From positions 1,984,001 through 2,048,000 of the forward strand of contig NZ_FNSD01000001.1 of the NCBI RefSeq assembly GCF_900105625.1: a stretch of DNA of 64,000 nt. The letters run 5' to 3'. The notes under the pieces are model-generated. The model saw only the letters and a program-made list of their open reading frames with translations, did not search any database and was not told the DNA's origin. The translations under genes and the position numbers were made by a program. Positions 8,386 to 15,463 of this stretch are shown here, one piece after another. Every line of letters begins with the position of its first letter. Position 1 is the stretch's first letter. The DNA is from Terriglobus roseus (GTDB lineage Bacteria > Acidobacteriota > Terriglobia > Terriglobales > Acidobacteriaceae).

Positions 8386-9284
8386 CCCCGCAGGAGATCG
8401 TCACCCGCTTCGCCGATCTGTGCTCGGAAGATCTTCCGTCCCCTGGAGGCGGTCGCACGTCTGTGCGGCATCGACGCATCTTCGACGCAGGCCGCGAGGA
8501 TTTAAGCCTGGCCAAGCTGGCCGAAGCGCATTGGGACGCGGTTGCGATCCTGCGGGAGAGCGGACGGGAGCCTGTCGAAGGCGCAAAGTATGCGGTCTGG
8601 GCAAGCGAAATCCCGGGCCGGGCGATGGAATTCGCCGAGGGCAGGCTGACCGGGATAAAGGAGTTTTGCAGCGGCGCAGGGCTTGTAAATCGCGCGCTGA
8701 TCTCCGCGGGAGCCTTGCTGTTGGAAGTGGATCTGACGGCTCACCCGGAACAAATCCAGACCGACTCGACTGGATGGCAGACGGAGGCATTTCGAGCCAC
8801 ACAGACCTCCGCGCTGACCTTCGTCAACTACCCCGCAACAATCGTCGGAGAGAATAGTTGGTATGTCGAACGGCCCGGCTTCTGGCAGGGTGCATGTGGA
8901 CCCGCCGCAGCGTGGGCGGGTGGCGCCGCAGGGCTTTTGGACTATGCAATGACAGCCAAACGCGACGACGCGCATACGTCTGCTCATCTGGCGGCCATGC
9001 ATGCCAACGTCTGGGCCACGGAAGCCATCCTGTCGGCAGCAGCCGCCGAGTTCGACCTCGATCCTGCCCGGAATGCGATGGAGCGTGCCTTAGAGGTACG
9101 TCACCTCGTTGAACAACTTTGCACGGATACTCTGCGGCGATTCGCTCGCGCTCTTGGCCCTGCCCCGCTGGCGAAGAATGCCGGAATGGCACGGCGCTAC
9201 GCGGAGCTTGACCTGTTCCTGCGGCAGTCGCACGCGGAGCGAGATCTGGAATCGCTAGGCCGCTCATTGCGGTCGCAGGGTTAG
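8382..9284 (+). CDS. acyl-CoA dehydrogenase-like protein
   Basis: A 300-aa protein starting at a GTG that overlaps the glycosyltransferase stop. GIKEFCSGAGLVNRALISA matches the conserved middle region of acyl-CoA dehydrogenases, and the C-terminal half is helical as in the flavoprotein's bundle. It is 70-90 residues shorter than typical family members and I cannot identify the catalytic glutamate, so it may bind acyl chains or flavin without acting as a classical dehydrogenase. Its place as the fourth coupled gene suggests it acts on the lipid or acyl part of the cluster's product. Confidence 0.7.
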   Translation: MTPQEIVTRFADLCSEDLPSPGGGRTSVRHRRIFDAGREDLSLAKLAEAHWDAVAILRESGREPVEGAKYAVWASEIPGRAMEFAEGRLTGIKEFCSGAGLVNRALISAGALLLEVDLTAHPEQIQTDSTGWQTEAFRATQTSALTFVNYPATIVGENSWYVERPGFWQGACGPAAAWAGGAAGLLDYAMTAKRDDAHTSAHLAAMHANVWATEAILSAAAAEFDLDPARNAMERALEVRHLVEQLCTDTLRRFARALGPAPLAKNAGMARRYAELDLFLRQSHAERDLESLGRSLRSQG

Positions 9285-9429
9285 CAACCGCACCGGCCTC
9301 GGTATACGGACTCAAACTGGCTTAGCACCTCGGTACCGTCGCGACACGCCTCGGCGCGAAGTAGACTTGCAACCGCGACCGTTCACGAAGTCGCGGCCAG
9401 CTCTATCGGCACCAATTTCCGAGGTTACC

Positions 9430-10203
9430 TTGCGACACTTTGCTTCCGTGCTCTTCCTCGCCTGCGCTATGACGCATACCTCCGCGCCCGCGCAAACACC
9501 TTCCTTTGAGGTGGCGACGATCAAGCCGGTGGATCCTGCGCCAAAGGCAGGCAGATTCATGCGCGTCGAGGGAACGCATCGGTTCGTGGCACGCAATTAC
9601 ACGCTGCGCCTGCTGATTGCAGCGGCATACGACCTGAATCCACGCACTATCTCAGGCGGTCAGGGTTGGGTCGATACAGACAAATATGAAATCCAGGCGG
9701 TTACACCGGGCGAAACAGCTCCGGATCACGATGCGCAGATGCTGATGCTGCGCTCGCTGCTGGCCGAGCGATTTCACCTGGCGTTCCATCGGGAGTCAAA
9801 GATCTTCGCCATCTACGAGATCACCGTCGCCAAGGGCGGCCCAAAGCTGGCGCCAAGCCTTACACCGGAGGCGCCGCCGCAGACCGTAAGCGTCGTATAT
9901 CCCGACAAGATGGTCATGCCAGCACGCAACGCCACCATTGGCGACCTGGCCCGCGTCATGCAGCGAGCCATCCTGGACCGGCCTGTGGTGGACCGCACGG
10001 GACTGACCAACCGTTACAACTTCAATCTGGAGTGGGCCCCGGACGAGACGCAGTTCAGTGGTGATGTCCCGCCGCCGGAAGAGTCGCAAAGCCCGCCACT
10101 GCTGCTGGCCATGCGACAACAGCTTGGGTTGCAGATGACCGCCGTAAAGGGCCCGGTGGACACAATCGTGATCGACCGCGCGCACAAGCCGACCGCGAAC
10201 TGA
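9430..10203 (+). CDS. secreted TIGR03435 (DUF3738) family protein
   Basis: A family strongly expanded in soil Acidobacteria; molecular function unknown. The hallmark segment PSFEVATIKPVDP, then RNYTLRLLIAAAYDLNPRTISGGQGWVDTDKYEI, is intact, as is the late VVDRTGLTNRYNFNLEW. A TTG start at 9430 fits best: it directly precedes a signal peptide (RHFASVLFLACAMTHTSAPAQ) and follows a GAGG ribosome binding site at 9421. A TTG at 9367 would add a non-signal-like leader. The mature protein is presumably periplasmic. It stands alone between the four-gene cluster and a convergent membrane protein. Confidence 0.85.
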   Translation: MRHFASVLFLACAMTHTSAPAQTPSFEVATIKPVDPAPKAGRFMRVEGTHRFVARNYTLRLLIAAAYDLNPRTISGGQGWVDTDKYEIQAVTPGETAPDHDAQMLMLRSLLAERFHLAFHRESKIFAIYEITVAKGGPKLAPSLTPEAPPQTVSVVYPDKMVMPARNATIGDLARVMQRAILDRPVVDRTGLTNRYNFNLEWAPDETQFSGDVPPPEESQSPPLLLAMRQQLGLQMTAVKGPVDTIVIDRAHKPTAN

Positions 10204-10206
10204 CCG

Positions 10207-10866
10207 CTACGATTCCCGGGCGGCTCGAAGTCGGGCGATCAGAGCAGCTGCCTGCATGAGGATTGCGACCGCAAGGCAGGTGAAGCCCAGGGCGTGCATG
10301 CCCTGCGCTGCCTTCTCATTCCACTGGTACAAGATCGTATGCACGCCGGCGAAGGCAAATGCGGCGTAGTTCCAACGCTGCAGCCGTTTCCATTGCCTTG
10401 GGCCAAGCCGTCGAAGCAGAAGATCACTGGACGTAGCAAAGAGTGCGAGGACGATCAGGGCCGAGAACAGCCCGGAGAAGTTCTCGATGCCGAACTGGTC
10501 GTGTCGCAGCGGAAAACCGGGATGGCTACCAGCGGGATAGACGTAGTAAAGCCAGGGACGCCCCCGCAGATGCACACACTGGCCTACCACTGCGTGGAGG
10601 GTCGAGAGGATACCGGCCCAGATGCCAATATCGCGTCGCAGATCGTAGGAGAGCGGAAGACTCTGGCCTCTCAGAACTCGCCACGGGCCCAGGAGGAGCG
10701 TCAGTGTCAGCAAGATGAGGGCAGGGTAAGCCGTCGCAAAGCTGGCGCGGCTGATGGTGTCGCGATAAGGCCGGGTTACGAAGAGGATGGCAACTGCCGA
10801 GCTGCATAGAAGCAAAAGCGGGATATGGTGACACAGGAACCGCTGCTTGAGCCTTGGCAGAAACAT
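10207..10866 (-). CDS. ferric-reductase-like transmembrane protein
   Basis: A 219-aa protein with about six membrane helices and the pattern of the ferric reductase/MsrQ haem-binding domain. Histidines in STLHAVVGQCVH and AFAGVHTILYQ lie in two different helices and could ligate haem. RRDIGIWAGILSTLHA is the family's most typical stretch. No NAD/flavin domain is attached, so electrons must come from a partner. No msrP-like gene is adjacent, so a role in methionine sulfoxide repair is not supported here. Confidence 0.65.
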   Translation of the reverse strand: MFLPRLKQRFLCHHIPLLLLCSSAVAILFVTRPYRDTISRASFATAYPALILLTLTLLLGPWRVLRGQSLPLSYDLRRDIGIWAGILSTLHAVVGQCVHLRGRPWLYYVYPAGSHPGFPLRHDQFGIENFSGLFSALIVLALFATSSDLLLRRLGPRQWKRLQRWNYAAFAFAGVHTILYQWNEKAAQGMHALGFTCLAVAILMQAAALIARLRAARES

Positions 10867-10916
10867 TCCGGAAGTACATCATGGCAAAGGGTCCGTCGAC
10901 CAGCTCTCATCGCTTC

Positions 10917-10945
10917 TTGACCCAGCCTCAAATTCCCGGTATTCT
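10917..10945 (+). promoter_or_regulatory. sigma-70-type promoter for rplU-rpmA
   Basis: TTGACC (10917-10922) and TATTCT (10940-10945) are separated by exactly 17 bases. This predicts a transcript with a leader of about 165 bases before rplU. The leader has a GC-rich potential hairpin around 10995-11025 but no element I recognise. Confidence 0.55.
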
Positions 10946-11116
10946 TGTCAGGTTTGGCGTAGCAGGATTTTTGGCTGTGTGCCTTGGCGGTTTTCCTGCG
11001 CCGGGCCAGCCCTGCCGGGCAGGCGAAGGTACCCTGAATCCTTCCCCGCCGCCTTTCATTTTGAGCTCAATGGTTTGTGAGGCGCACCGGCGGACGGCCG
11101 GGCGTGGAGGTTTGTG

Positions 11117-11449
11117 ATGTACGCAGTGATTCGCACCGGTGGAAAGCAGTATCGTGTCGCTCCCGGAGACACCCTGAAGATTGAAACGACCGCGCACACC
11201 GATGGCGCCATTGAGTTTGCTGACGTGCTGGCTGTAAGCGGCGAAGAGGGCAAGTTTGAGCAGGAGCTGACGGGCGCCAAGGTCACGGCAACCGTGCTCG
11301 GCGAAGGCCGCGGCGAGAAGATCCTGGTCTTCCACTTCAAGCGCAAGAAGCAGTACAAGAAGATGCAGGGCCACCGCCAGAACTTCGTTGAAGTAAAGAT
11401 CAACGAGATCCTGGTCAACGGCAAGAGCTTCAAGGCTGAAGCCAAGTAG
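11117..11449 (+). CDS. rplU: 50S ribosomal protein L21
   Basis: A 110-aa large-subunit protein that contacts 23S rRNA. The start MYAVIRTGGKQYRV is diagnostic and the C-terminal half has the usual basic stretch FKRKKQYKKMQGHRQ. The ATG at 11117 sits 6 bases after GGAGG; a GTG one codon earlier is too close to that site. It is co-oriented with rpmA, the usual pair. Confidence 0.97.
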   Translation: MYAVIRTGGKQYRVAPGDTLKIETTAHTDGAIEFADVLAVSGEEGKFEQELTGAKVTATVLGEGRGEKILVFHFKRKKQYKKMQGHRQNFVEVKINEILVNGKSFKAEAK

Positions 11450-11541
11450 TTTTGCAGCATCTGCCGCACCAGCGGCAAACATTTTGAGATATCTGCGGGA
11501 CGTCTCCCTGACGAGAACCAACCCCGCAACGAGGCAATGTA

Positions 11542-11802
11542 ATGGCACATAAAAAAGGTGGCGGTTCTTCTTCCAACGGACGTGACTCAAACGCGCAGCG
11601 TCTGGGCGTGAAGAAGTTTGCAGGCGAAGTGGTAACCGGCGGCAGCATCATCGTGCGTCAGCGTGGAACACCGCTGAAGCCGGGCCTGAATGTTGGCCGT
11701 GGCAAGGACGACACCCTGTTCGCCAAGATCGGCGGACGTGTGCAGTTCATCGACCGCGGCAACCACGGTCGCTTTGTGTCGATCGACCCGGTCGTCGCGT
11801 AA
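11542..11802 (+). CDS. rpmA: 50S ribosomal protein L27
   Basis: An 86-aa protein whose N-terminus reaches the peptidyl transferase centre. The sequence [26 protein letters not shown] is the family signature, with no N-terminal cleavage extension of the Firmicutes kind. It ends with [16 protein letters not shown]. It follows rplU by 92 bases and is closed by a strong hairpin. No obgE gene follows, unlike the order in many bacteria. Confidence 0.97.
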   Translation: MAHKKGGGSSSNGRDSNAQRLGVKKFAGEVVTGGSIIVRQRGTPLKPGLNVGRGKDDTLFAKIGGRVQFIDRGNHGRFVSIDPVVA

Positions 11803-11821
11803 GAACCTCTCAAGCAATGAC

Positions 11822-11847
11822 AAAGGCCCTGCGCAAGCAGGGCCTTT
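11822..11847. terminator. terminator after rpmA
   Basis: A perfect 11-bp stem AAAGGCCCTGC with a GCAA tetraloop, followed by a T-rich tail, lies between convergent genes. It can act in both directions. Confidence 0.9.
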
Positions 11848-11887
11848 CTGTTTCTGCAGTCCGAGAGCGGGCCGCTGCAGCCGAATC

Positions 11888-12256
11888 CTAATTCGACATC
11901 TTCAGGGAAATCGTCAGCGCACTCTTGTTATCGAACGAGCTGATGGTCTTGACTGCGCTCTTGTCGCCATTCATATCCGCCCAGATCTCGTAATCCGTTC
12001 CGGTCGAGAGCTGGCCAAACTTGAACTGGCCATCGTCGGCGGTGATATAGCTGCGCTGCGAGAGAGACTTGGTGTCCTTCAGGTGCACCACTGCACCCTT
12101 GACCTTGTCCCCGCTCTTGCTCGTGACGTCGCCGCTGACGGAACGGAAGGTGGCGGCCTGCCCCCATGCCTGCGCCGTAGGCAGGAGGAGTGTGGCGGGT
12201 GTCAACAATGCGGCTGCGGCAAGTGCCGTGCGGAGTGTGCGGGCGATGCTCTTCAT
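11888..12256 (-). CDS. secreted carboxypeptidase-regulatory-like domain protein
   Basis: A 122-aa protein with an N-terminal signal peptide (MKSIARTLRTALAAAALL... to AQAWGQA). One small beta-sandwich follows, of the kind that precedes or follows peptidases and TonB receptors: VSGDVTSKSGDKVKGAVVHLKD, then ITADDGQFKFGQLSTGTDYEIWAD. There is no enzyme domain. Such single-domain secreted proteins are common in Acidobacteria and presumably bind ligands or scaffold; their function is unknown. Starts three codons earlier are possible. Confidence 0.7.
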   Translation of the reverse strand: MKSIARTLRTALAAAALLTPATLLLPTAQAWGQAATFRSVSGDVTSKSGDKVKGAVVHLKDTKSLSQRSYITADDGQFKFGQLSTGTDYEIWADMNGDKSAVKTISSFDNKSALTISLKMSN

Positions 12257-12370
12257 GGTCATCACTGTAGGCGGCAGATCGTCTGCGACCTATCCTCTTC
12301 CATTACAGACACGGGAAAAGCCACACAGTCGCGCCCTGACGGCCCGACGGTGCGCTTCCCCGTACTGTGT

Positions 12371-12580
12371 CTAGTCTTCTTCGTCGTCGGTTGCTTCACG
12401 ACCGTAGTCGTCATCTTCGTCGTCATAGCCTTCAGCGTCGACGGGCACAATCTGCAACGGTTCGGTGGAGATGATGTCGAACTCCGATCCGCACTCGTCG
12501 CAGGTGATGGTTTCCCCTTCTTCGACTTCGTCCGGGTCAATGTCGAGCGGGTTATCGCACTCGGGGCAAGTCACTGCCAT
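12371..12580 (-). CDS. LysW-like zinc ribbon protein
   Basis: A 69-aa acidic protein beginning MAVTCPECDNPLDID. Two CxxC pairs (Cys5/Cys8 and Cys27/Cys30) form a zinc ribbon, followed by EFDIISTEPLQIVPV, which closely matches the amino-group carrier LysW used in lysine or arginine synthesis. Genuine LysW ends in EDWGE, whose last glutamate is the attachment point. Here the corresponding stretch reads DDDYGRE and runs on for ATDDEED, so carrier function is doubtful. No lysX, lysZ or argC-type gene is nearby. An upstream in-frame ATG at 12643 is possible but adds non-conserved residues. Confidence 0.7.
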   Translation of the reverse strand: MAVTCPECDNPLDIDPDEVEEGETITCDECGSEFDIISTEPLQIVPVDAEGYDDEDDDYGREATDDEED

Positions 12581-12851
12581 GGATCGCTCCCTCTTATCTT
12601 GTTCGGTGGTTGCTGTTAGCCCGGCGAAGTCGCCCGGGTCCATAGATTCTACGATGCTCGCTGTCCATGCCGGTTACACACGGGACAGGCTGCCATCTGT
12701 GGTTGTGAAGACGCGAAGGGTCGCGCGTAGGTTGTTTAGCCCCTGTGACGGGATGCGCAAGAATTTGATTACAGGCCGATTTTGATGCTGCATGACGCTA
12801 CGAAGTTCCATAGACGACACGCGGTGGTCCAGCGCAGTGCGCTGTGGTGAA

Positions 12852-13724
12852 ATGGAGTGGATGCCCATCGGCCGCGGTCCAGTCACGCTCTCCCTGCCTG
12901 CCTTCCGCGGCGCCGTCCGCCGGCTGGTGATCCTGTTGGTGGGCGCATTCTTCGCCATTGCCCTGCTGAACTTCATCTCCGGGACCGTCGCCACAACGGT
13001 GGTCGGGCTGATGATCCTGATGCCGTCGGCCGTATTGGGCCGCCTTCACATCTGGGAGCTGGTCACCTATGCCTTCCTGAATGTCGGCATCCTGAACACG
13101 GCCTTCTCGCTGCTGACCCTCTGGTTTACGGGCTCCATGCTGGAAGACAGCCGTGGCTCGCGCTGGTTTACCGAACTTTTTTATACCTCCGTTGTGGGTG
13201 GTTCGTTGCTCGCGACGCTGCTGGCCGGCCTGCCTCTGTTCACCGGCGACCGCATCAGCTTCTTTGGCATCCACCCGGGCGTGGGGCTTGTTGCGGCGGG
13301 TATTTCGGCCCCGCTTTTTGGCGTGCTGGTCGCGTTTGCACTCCTGTTTGGCGATGTCGAGTTCATGCTGTTCTTCGTCCTGCGTATCAAGGCGAAGTAC
13401 ATGGTGATTCTGGGCGCCCTGCTGTATGTGGCTACGCTGCTGCGCGAGAAGGACAGCTTCGGTGCGCTGCTGGCGCTGTGCTGTGGCCTGGCAGGCCTCG
13501 CCTATGTGAAGCTGGCTCACCGCCGTGGTATGTCCGCTACCGCCGCAGAGCGGTACTACGGACTCCGCAATGACTACATCCGGTGGAAGCGCCGCCGTGC
13601 CGCGCGCAAGTTTGAGGTCTACATGCGAAAGCAGGATCGCATCGTGAAGTTTGACGATGAAGGCCGCTACATCGCACCGGAAGACGAAGCCCGCAAACCA
13701 AACGACCGCAAGTGGATGAACTAG
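12852..13724 (+). CDS. rhomboid-like membrane protein, probably inactive
   Basis: About 290 aa with six membrane helices. IWELVTYAFLNVGILNTAFSLLTLWFTGSMLED resembles rhomboid helix L1-TM2. GISAPLFGVLVAFALLFGD aligns with the rhomboid GASGAIFGLL segment, keeping the serine but losing the GxSG context. The helix that should carry the catalytic histidine reads ALLALCCGLAGLAY with no histidine. A basic cytoplasmic tail (RWKRRRAARKFEVYMRKQDR) ends the protein. I read it as a rhomboid-fold protein without protease activity. The start is uncertain: ATG at 12852 or 12861. Confidence 0.6.
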   Translation: MEWMPIGRGPVTLSLPAFRGAVRRLVILLVGAFFAIALLNFISGTVATTVVGLMILMPSAVLGRLHIWELVTYAFLNVGILNTAFSLLTLWFTGSMLEDSRGSRWFTELFYTSVVGGSLLATLLAGLPLFTGDRISFFGIHPGVGLVAAGISAPLFGVLVAFALLFGDVEFMLFFVLRIKAKYMVILGALLYVATLLREKDSFGALLALCCGLAGLAYVKLAHRRGMSATAAERYYGLRNDYIRWKRRRAARKFEVYMRKQDRIVKFDDEGRYIAPEDEARKPNDRKWMN

Positions 13725-13886
13725 CCACTTCGTGCGGTTCTCGACACGCTTCGCGTGTGTCCCCTGAATGAAATCTTCGCGATAACAAAGGCTCTCGCAA
13801 AGTCACGCCGCATTGCGTCGTGAACCATGCGCCACAAGCGTTCTCAGACGGGTGTCCCGCATCCAACGCCGTGAGGAGAAACAACC

Positions 13887-14279
13887 ATGGCTGATCTGGC
13901 AACGCTGCAGCAGAAGTACGAACCCGTTCTGAAGGCAATCGACCGCTTCACGCCTGAAGGCGCTGCGCTGCAGGATGTATCGCTCGACGGTGACAAGCTT
14001 CATGTAAAGGCAACACTGCCCTCGCAGGTATGTCTGAACTTTGTTTGGGATCAGATCAAGAAGGTCGATGCCACCTATGCCGACCTGCATCACGAACTCA
14101 TCAACACCGGCGGCGACACGCAGCCCTACACGGTAAAGCCCGGCGACATGCTGAGCAAGATTGCGCAACATTTCTACGGCGACGGAAACCTCTACCCGCA
14201 GATCGTGAAGGCAAATAGCATCGCGAATCCTGACGCGTTGAAGGCCGGCGAAAAGCTCACCATTCCGCCGAAAGCCTAG
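13887..14279 (+). CDS. LysM domain protein, Kbp/YgaU-like
   Basis: A 130-aa protein with no signal peptide. Residues 1-75 form a small alpha-beta domain (LQDVSLDGDKLHVKATLPSQ) like the BON-type module of the potassium-binding protein Kbp. Residues 80-128 are a LysM repeat: YTVKPGDMLSKIAQHFYGDGNLYPQIVKAN, ending LKAGEKLTIPP. The architecture matches E. coli Kbp. Absence of an export signal fits that cytoplasmic family rather than a wall-binding LysM protein. A good GAGGAG ribosome binding site precedes ATG. Confidence 0.8.
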   Translation: MADLATLQQKYEPVLKAIDRFTPEGAALQDVSLDGDKLHVKATLPSQVCLNFVWDQIKKVDATYADLHHELINTGGDTQPYTVKPGDMLSKIAQHFYGDGNLYPQIVKANSIANPDALKAGEKLTIPPKA

Positions 14280-14297
14280 CGGTCGTTCCCTTGAAAT

Positions 14298-14333
14298 GAC
14301 TCAGTCATCCCGCGACAGTGGGATGACTGAGTC
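14298..14333. terminator. long hairpin between convergent LysM and VWFA genes
   Basis: A perfect 14-bp inverted repeat (GACTCAGTCATCCC and its complement) with an 8-base loop lies in the convergent gap. There is no strong T run, so it may act as a transcript-end stabiliser as well as a terminator. Confidence 0.7.
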
Positions 14334-14355
14334 GTGACCAGGTCCGGCGGTACCG

Positions 14356-15399
14356 CTACTTCACGTCCGATGGCGGAACATCGCCAGCGTAGTAATTTCT
14401 GCGCGCGCGGATATCAGCTTCCGGGTATTCCGGTACCGTCACCTTGATCTCGTGCAGACCGTTCTCTGCCCCGCTGGGGACAGGGAAGCTGAGCAGGTAG
14501 TAGTTGTGCACACGATTCGTCAGCTTGCCTAGGCTCTCATCAAAGCCCGCGCGATTATTGAAGTGAAAGTAGTCTCCGCCTGACTCTTCGGCGATTGCCT
14601 TTGCCGTGTTCTTGCGCATCCCCTGCACTGCCATGATCAGGGTGCCAATGGGACCACGGCCTCCCGAGAAGTGCTTTAGGTCGTCCATGGTCTCATTGCT
14701 GCCGGGCGAGTATGCGACTGCATCCACCACCGTATTGCTGCGGCCCAGCTGCGCGATCAGATCCTTCTCTTTGACCGACGAGCCGTGGTCGCGCGCCTCC
14801 CCCACCAGCAACACCGCATGGCGGTTATGCGTGTCACGGTTCTCCAGGATGGAGCTCGCATAGCTGACGGCATCACGCGTCGCCGCTTCATCGTCTTCGC
14901 AGGGCCCCATGCGAGACATCGCGCTTGCGACCTTGTCCAGCGACCGCGTAAAAGGCTGCACAAGCTCCGGGTGCGCGCCATAGCGAATCAGTGCGATCTC
15001 GTGCGGGCCACCCCCCACCAATGATTCCACCAGTGTGGGCAGGCCTTGCAGCTTCTCGTACTCCATCATCGCCATGCGCGAGCACTGCACAGCGACGACC
15101 AGCGACAGGCCGAAGCCCTGGGCATCCTCATCCAGCGTGACGGCCTGCGAAACGCCGTTGTCGAGTATGCGAAACTTGTCGGCCTTGAGGCCATAGACGA
15201 TCTGGCCCTTGATACTGACGGTCGCGGGCACCAGCACGATCTTCGCGCCGGCCTTCAGTGTGTACGTCTGCTGTGACGGATCCTGCGTGGGCGCGGCATC
15301 GGTGGCAGGCGGCGCGGCAGGTGTTTGCGCATACGCAGCTGAGCCCAACGCCAGGAACAACATTGTCACGAACTTCCTTGCGGCCATCATTCCCAACAT
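14356..15399 (-). CDS. acidobacterial VWFA-related secreted protein
   Basis: A 347-aa protein with an N-terminal signal peptide ending near SAAYAQT. The VWFA-related domain covers residues ~45-310: IVLVPATVSIKGQIVYGLKADKFRILDNGVSQAVTLDED, then a Rossmann-like region with HAVLLVGEARDHGSS. This matches the VWFA-domain family (TIGR03436) common in Acidobacteria, usually with an FxVxDnGkxQ motif as here. The classical DxSxS metal site is not clear (QCSRMAM). It is presumably periplasmic; partners unknown. Confidence 0.85.
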   Translation of the reverse strand: MLGMMAARKFVTMLFLALGSAAYAQTPAAPPATDAAPTQDPSQQTYTLKAGAKIVLVPATVSIKGQIVYGLKADKFRILDNGVSQAVTLDEDAQGFGLSLVVAVQCSRMAMMEYEKLQGLPTLVESLVGGGPHEIALIRYGAHPELVQPFTRSLDKVASAMSRMGPCEDDEAATRDAVSYASSILENRDTHNRHAVLLVGEARDHGSSVKEKDLIAQLGRSNTVVDAVAYSPGSNETMDDLKHFSGGRGPIGTLIMAVQGMRKNTAKAIAEESGGDYFHFNNRAGFDESLGKLTNRVHNYYLLSFPVPSGAENGLHEIKVTVPEYPEADIRARRNYYAGDVPPSDVK

Positions 15400-15463
15400 T
15401 CTCTCTCAAACACCTTCGCCATATTGATGATTAGACTTTCATCAGCAGCAAAGGAGCAACGCC

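Noticed and set aside
10950-11116. Possible riboswitch or L21-type leader before rplU
   Set aside because: GC-rich pairing is possible, but I could not match it to any known leader motif by eye.
10854-11117. 87-codon plus-strand frame before rplU
   Set aside because: It covers the rplU promoter and leader, has no ribosome binding site and no recognisable sequence.
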